Source: Streptomyces mobaraensis
GTDB taxonomy: Bacteria; Actinomycetota; Actinomycetes; Streptomycetales; Streptomycetaceae
DNA length: 64,000 bases
NCBI RefSeq assembly: GCF_020099395.1
Contig: NZ_CP083590.1
Location: 1,116,001-1,180,000, forward strand
Direction of reading: 5' to 3'
The notes under the pieces are model-generated. The model saw nothing but the letters and a program-made list of their open reading frames with translations. It did no database searches and was not told where the DNA came from. Position 1 is the first letter of the stretch; every line of letters starts with the position of its first letter. This document shows positions 62,023-64,000 of this stretch, piece by piece. Position numbers and translations under genes: made by a program.

Positions 62023-62670
62023 TCAGAACCCGCTGACCCTCAGCGTGATGTTCAGCCGCCCGGTCAGCCCGAGCCCCGCCGGAGCCGTGCCCGGGTACGT
62101 CCGGGGCACCCCGTGGTACGCGAACCGGGACGGGCCGCCGAAGACGAACAAGTCGCCACTGCGCAGCTCGACGTCCGTCCAGGGGCGCGTCCTGGTCTCC
62201 GTGTTGCCGAACCGGAAGACGCAGGAGTCACCGAGGCTGAGCGAGACGACGGGGGCGGCGGACTTCTCGTCGCCGTCGCGGTGCAGGCCCATCCTCGCCC
62301 CGGCGTCGTAGAAGTTGACCAGCGCGATGTCGTACGGCTCGGGGCCGGCGGGCGTCCCGTACGCGCGCGCCACGGCGTCCCGGGCCAGCGCGCCGAGCCA
62401 GTGGGGGAACGACTTGACGGGCGCGCCGTCGCCGTCGACGACCGTCCGGGCGTACCCGTACGGGTACCAGTGCCAGCCCAGGCACACCGTGCGGACGGAC
62501 ATCTCGCCGCCGTTCGGCATCCGGACGGTCCGCAGGCCCGCAGGCGGCCTCGCCCACTCCCGGCAGGCCCGGAGGAGCCGCTGCTGCGCGGCCTCGTCCA
62601 GCCAGCCGGGGACGTGCACGGCTTCCGGCGCCACCTCGACGGGCGGGCGGGGGAACAGCTCGTCGCGCAT
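62023..62670 (-). CDS. AlkB-like Fe(II)/2-oxoglutarate-dependent dioxygenase
   Basis: This 215-residue enzyme has the iron-binding triad: His and Asp in MGLHRDGDEK, and the distal His in RFAYHGVPRT. The 2-oxoglutarate-binding Arg pair is in GRLNITLRVSGF at the C-terminus. WHWYPYGYARTVV and DIALVNFYDAGARMGLHRDG match bacterial AlkB. AlkB demethylates alkylated bases in DNA and RNA. The GC-rich stretch upstream (62671-63055) has no supported gene. It is monocistronic. Confidence 0.9.
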   Translation of the reverse strand: MRDELFPRPPVEVAPEAVHVPGWLDEAAQQRLLRACREWARPPAGLRTVRMPNGGEMSVRTVCLGWHWYPYGYARTVVDGDGAPVKSFPHWLGALARDAVARAYGTPAGPEPYDIALVNFYDAGARMGLHRDGDEKSAAPVVSLSLGDSCVFRFGNTETRTRPWTDVELRSGDLFVFGGPSRFAYHGVPRTYPGTAPAGLGLTGRLNITLRVSGF

Positions 62671-63055
62671 GGGTCCAGGCTAGGCGCACCCGGTCGGACG
62701 GCGGGCGCGGGGCCGGTGCGCGGGACCGGCGGCGCCGGTGCGCTTGATCCCGCAGGGCCGGTGCGCGGCCAACCCCGCACGGCCGGTGCGCCGCGACCCC
62801 GCGCGACCGGGCGCACGAGCCGGGGAGCCGGCGTGCGGGGGGGAGCCAGCGCGCGAGCCCGTGGGGCCCGGCGCTCGCGCCCCCGCGCGATTGGTGCGCG
62901 GAGGCCCGGGAAACCTCTTCCCGAAACCTGTCACATCCGCGCCACCTCGCCCGTCCCCCTCCCGCAAGCGACCGGAAAACCCGGAAAACACTGACCGGCA
63001 GCCGGAGCAGACACCCCGCCGCCGGTCCGAGCGACCCGAGAGGAAGCGCACCGCC

Positions 63056-63652
63056 ATGGCCCGCGTCCCCCTGAACCCGCCCGCCACCCCGCTGACCCGC
63101 CTCGCCGCCCGGTACTGCCGCCGCGCCTACGGCAAGGTGCTCGACCCGCTGCTGGCCATGGGCCACCACCGCGGCGTACTGCTGGCCACCTCCGTCTTCG
63201 AGCTGGCCGTGGGCCGCTGGAAGCGGCTCGACCCCGGCCTCAAGGCGCTGGCCGTGATGGCCTCGGCGGCGTCCATCGGCTGCTCGTGGTGCATGGACTT
63301 CGGCTACTGGGAGAACCGGCAGCACGGCATGGCGCACGAGAAGCTGCGCGACGTCCCGCGCTGGCGCGACAGCGACGTCTACACGCCGCTGGAGCGCGAC
63401 GTGATGGAGTACGCGGAGGCCATGACGGCGACTCCGCCCACGGTGGACGACGCCTTGGTGGAGCGGTTGCGGACGCACCTGGACGACGCACAGCTCGTCG
63501 AACTGACCCAGACGATCTCGGTCGAGAACCTCCGCTCCCGCACCAACGCCGCGCTGGGACTGGCCAGTCAGGGCTTCAAGGACAGCTGTGACATCCCGGC
63601 GGAAGGATCGCCGGGACGTCCCGCCGGGAACCGTGTCACCGGCCGCCCTTGA
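63056..63652 (+). CDS. Carboxymuconolactone decarboxylase/AhpD-like protein
   Basis: This 198-residue helical protein has the AhpD-type redox motif in ASIGCSWCMDFGYW (CxxC) with the following His about ten residues later. VLLATSVFELAVGRWKRLDP precedes it. Such proteins can reduce peroxides or disulfides, or act on lactones. AGAGGAAG lies nine bases ahead of the ATG. The upstream stretch contains imperfect GGCCGGTGCGC-like repeats. The 3' end overlaps the convergent methyltransferase gene by 17 bp. Confidence 0.83.
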   Translation: MARVPLNPPATPLTRLAARYCRRAYGKVLDPLLAMGHHRGVLLATSVFELAVGRWKRLDPGLKALAVMASAASIGCSWCMDFGYWENRQHGMAHEKLRDVPRWRDSDVYTPLERDVMEYAEAMTATPPTVDDALVERLRTHLDDAQLVELTQTISVENLRSRTNAALGLASQGFKDSCDIPAEGSPGRPAGNRVTGRP

Positions 63653-64000
63653 TGCCCACCCCGCCGTAGAACCCGACCTTGGCCAGCTCCGCCGGGGTCG
63701 GCGGCTCGCCGTCCGGGTGCCAGAGCGGCACCTGGACGACGCCGGGGTCCATCAGCTCGAAGCCGTCGAAGAACGGGACGACGTCCGCGTACGTCCGCAG
63801 CGTCACCGAGGCCGTGGCGTTCTTGTAGGCGTCCGCGGCGGCCCGGGCGGCCTCGCTGTGGAAGTCGGTGGTGCCGTGGCTGAGGACGAGACAGCTGCCC
63901 TCGGGCAGCGCCTCGGCCAGGGCGGCGACGATCCCGGCCGGGTCCTCCTCGTCCGGGATGAAGTGCAGGAGGGCGACGAGCAGCAGGGCCACCGGCTGAT
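63636..64000 (-). CDS. SAM-dependent methyltransferase, DUF574-type (5' part missing)
   Basis: The visible C-terminal 120 residues begin QPVALLLVALLHFIPDEEDP and continue with LPEGSCLVLSHGTTDF, DVVPFFDGFELMDPGVVQVP and a PDGEPPTPAE-like tail. This matches the DUF574 (SAM-dependent methyltransferase) family that is abundant in Streptomyces. The N-terminal SAM-binding region lies past the window edge. It overlaps the AhpD-like gene convergently. Targets are unknown. Confidence 0.85.
   Translation of the reverse strand, partial: QPVALLLVALLHFIPDEEDPAGIVAALAEALPEGSCLVLSHGTTDFHSEAARAAADAYKNATASVTLRTYADVVPFFDGFELMDPGVVQVPLWHPDGEPPTPAELAKVGFYGGVGIKGGR

Overview
The window is very GC-rich actinobacterial DNA and almost certainly comes from a Streptomyces or a close relative. 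The evidence is strong third-position G/C, frequent GTG and TTG starts, twin-arginine leaders, a cobalamin riboswitch in front of metE, and a TTA (bldA-type) codon in a small secreted protein. No replication origin, rRNA or CRISPR array was seen. The one tRNA is tRNA-Pro(GGG) at 52500-52573 on the minus strand.

Left flank (1-19.7 kb): this holds ordinary chromosomal genes with clear signs of decay. A molybdenum-hydroxylase gene pair faces a TetR regulator across two palindromic operator candidates. Next come a CGNR regulator, an ABC-F ribosome-protection gene with a 9-codon leader and hairpins, a Tat-exported hydrolase followed by a tiny peptide gene, and riboswitch-controlled metE. From 10.9 to 15.3 kb several genes are broken: two valine-catabolism genes around an intact mmsB, a decarboxylase joined to a prenyltransferase fragment, a gene stopped by one in-frame TAG, and an unidentified remnant. 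At 15.4-19.1 kb a tightly packed three-gene operon encodes a UvrD-like helicase, a DarT-like DNA ADP-ribosyltransferase and an ADP-ribosylglycohydrolase. It looks like a toxin-antitoxin or phage-defence cassette and is my leading candidate for an under-described system.

Island (about 19.7-52.5 kb): this is accessory DNA between two complementary, overlapping pieces of a tyrosine integrase, and its right edge abuts tRNA-Pro. Cargo, in order: an iterative fungal-style reducing polyketide synthase with a divergent thioester-reductase-like gene; an IS110 remnant; a set of leaderless beta-propeller and ricin-like proteins around a probable aerolysin-type (ETX/MTX2-like) pore former, which resembles an entomotoxin locus; a large serine recombinase; an ArnB/ArnA-like amino-sugar cassette bracketed by two inverted IS5 remnants; a DksA-type zinc-finger protein; and an L-type lectin and polymorphic-toxin-like operon.

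Right flank (52.5-64 kb): this is stable chromosome. It carries a YiaA/YiaB membrane protein, a Tat-exported TolB-amidohydrolase fusion, a small secreted protein, an alpha/beta hydrolase, an MBL-fold hydrolase, an aldo/keto reductase, an AlkB-like dioxygenase, an AhpD-like protein and the end of a SAM-dependent methyltransferase. All functions are inferred by reading translated sequence; no database search was run.
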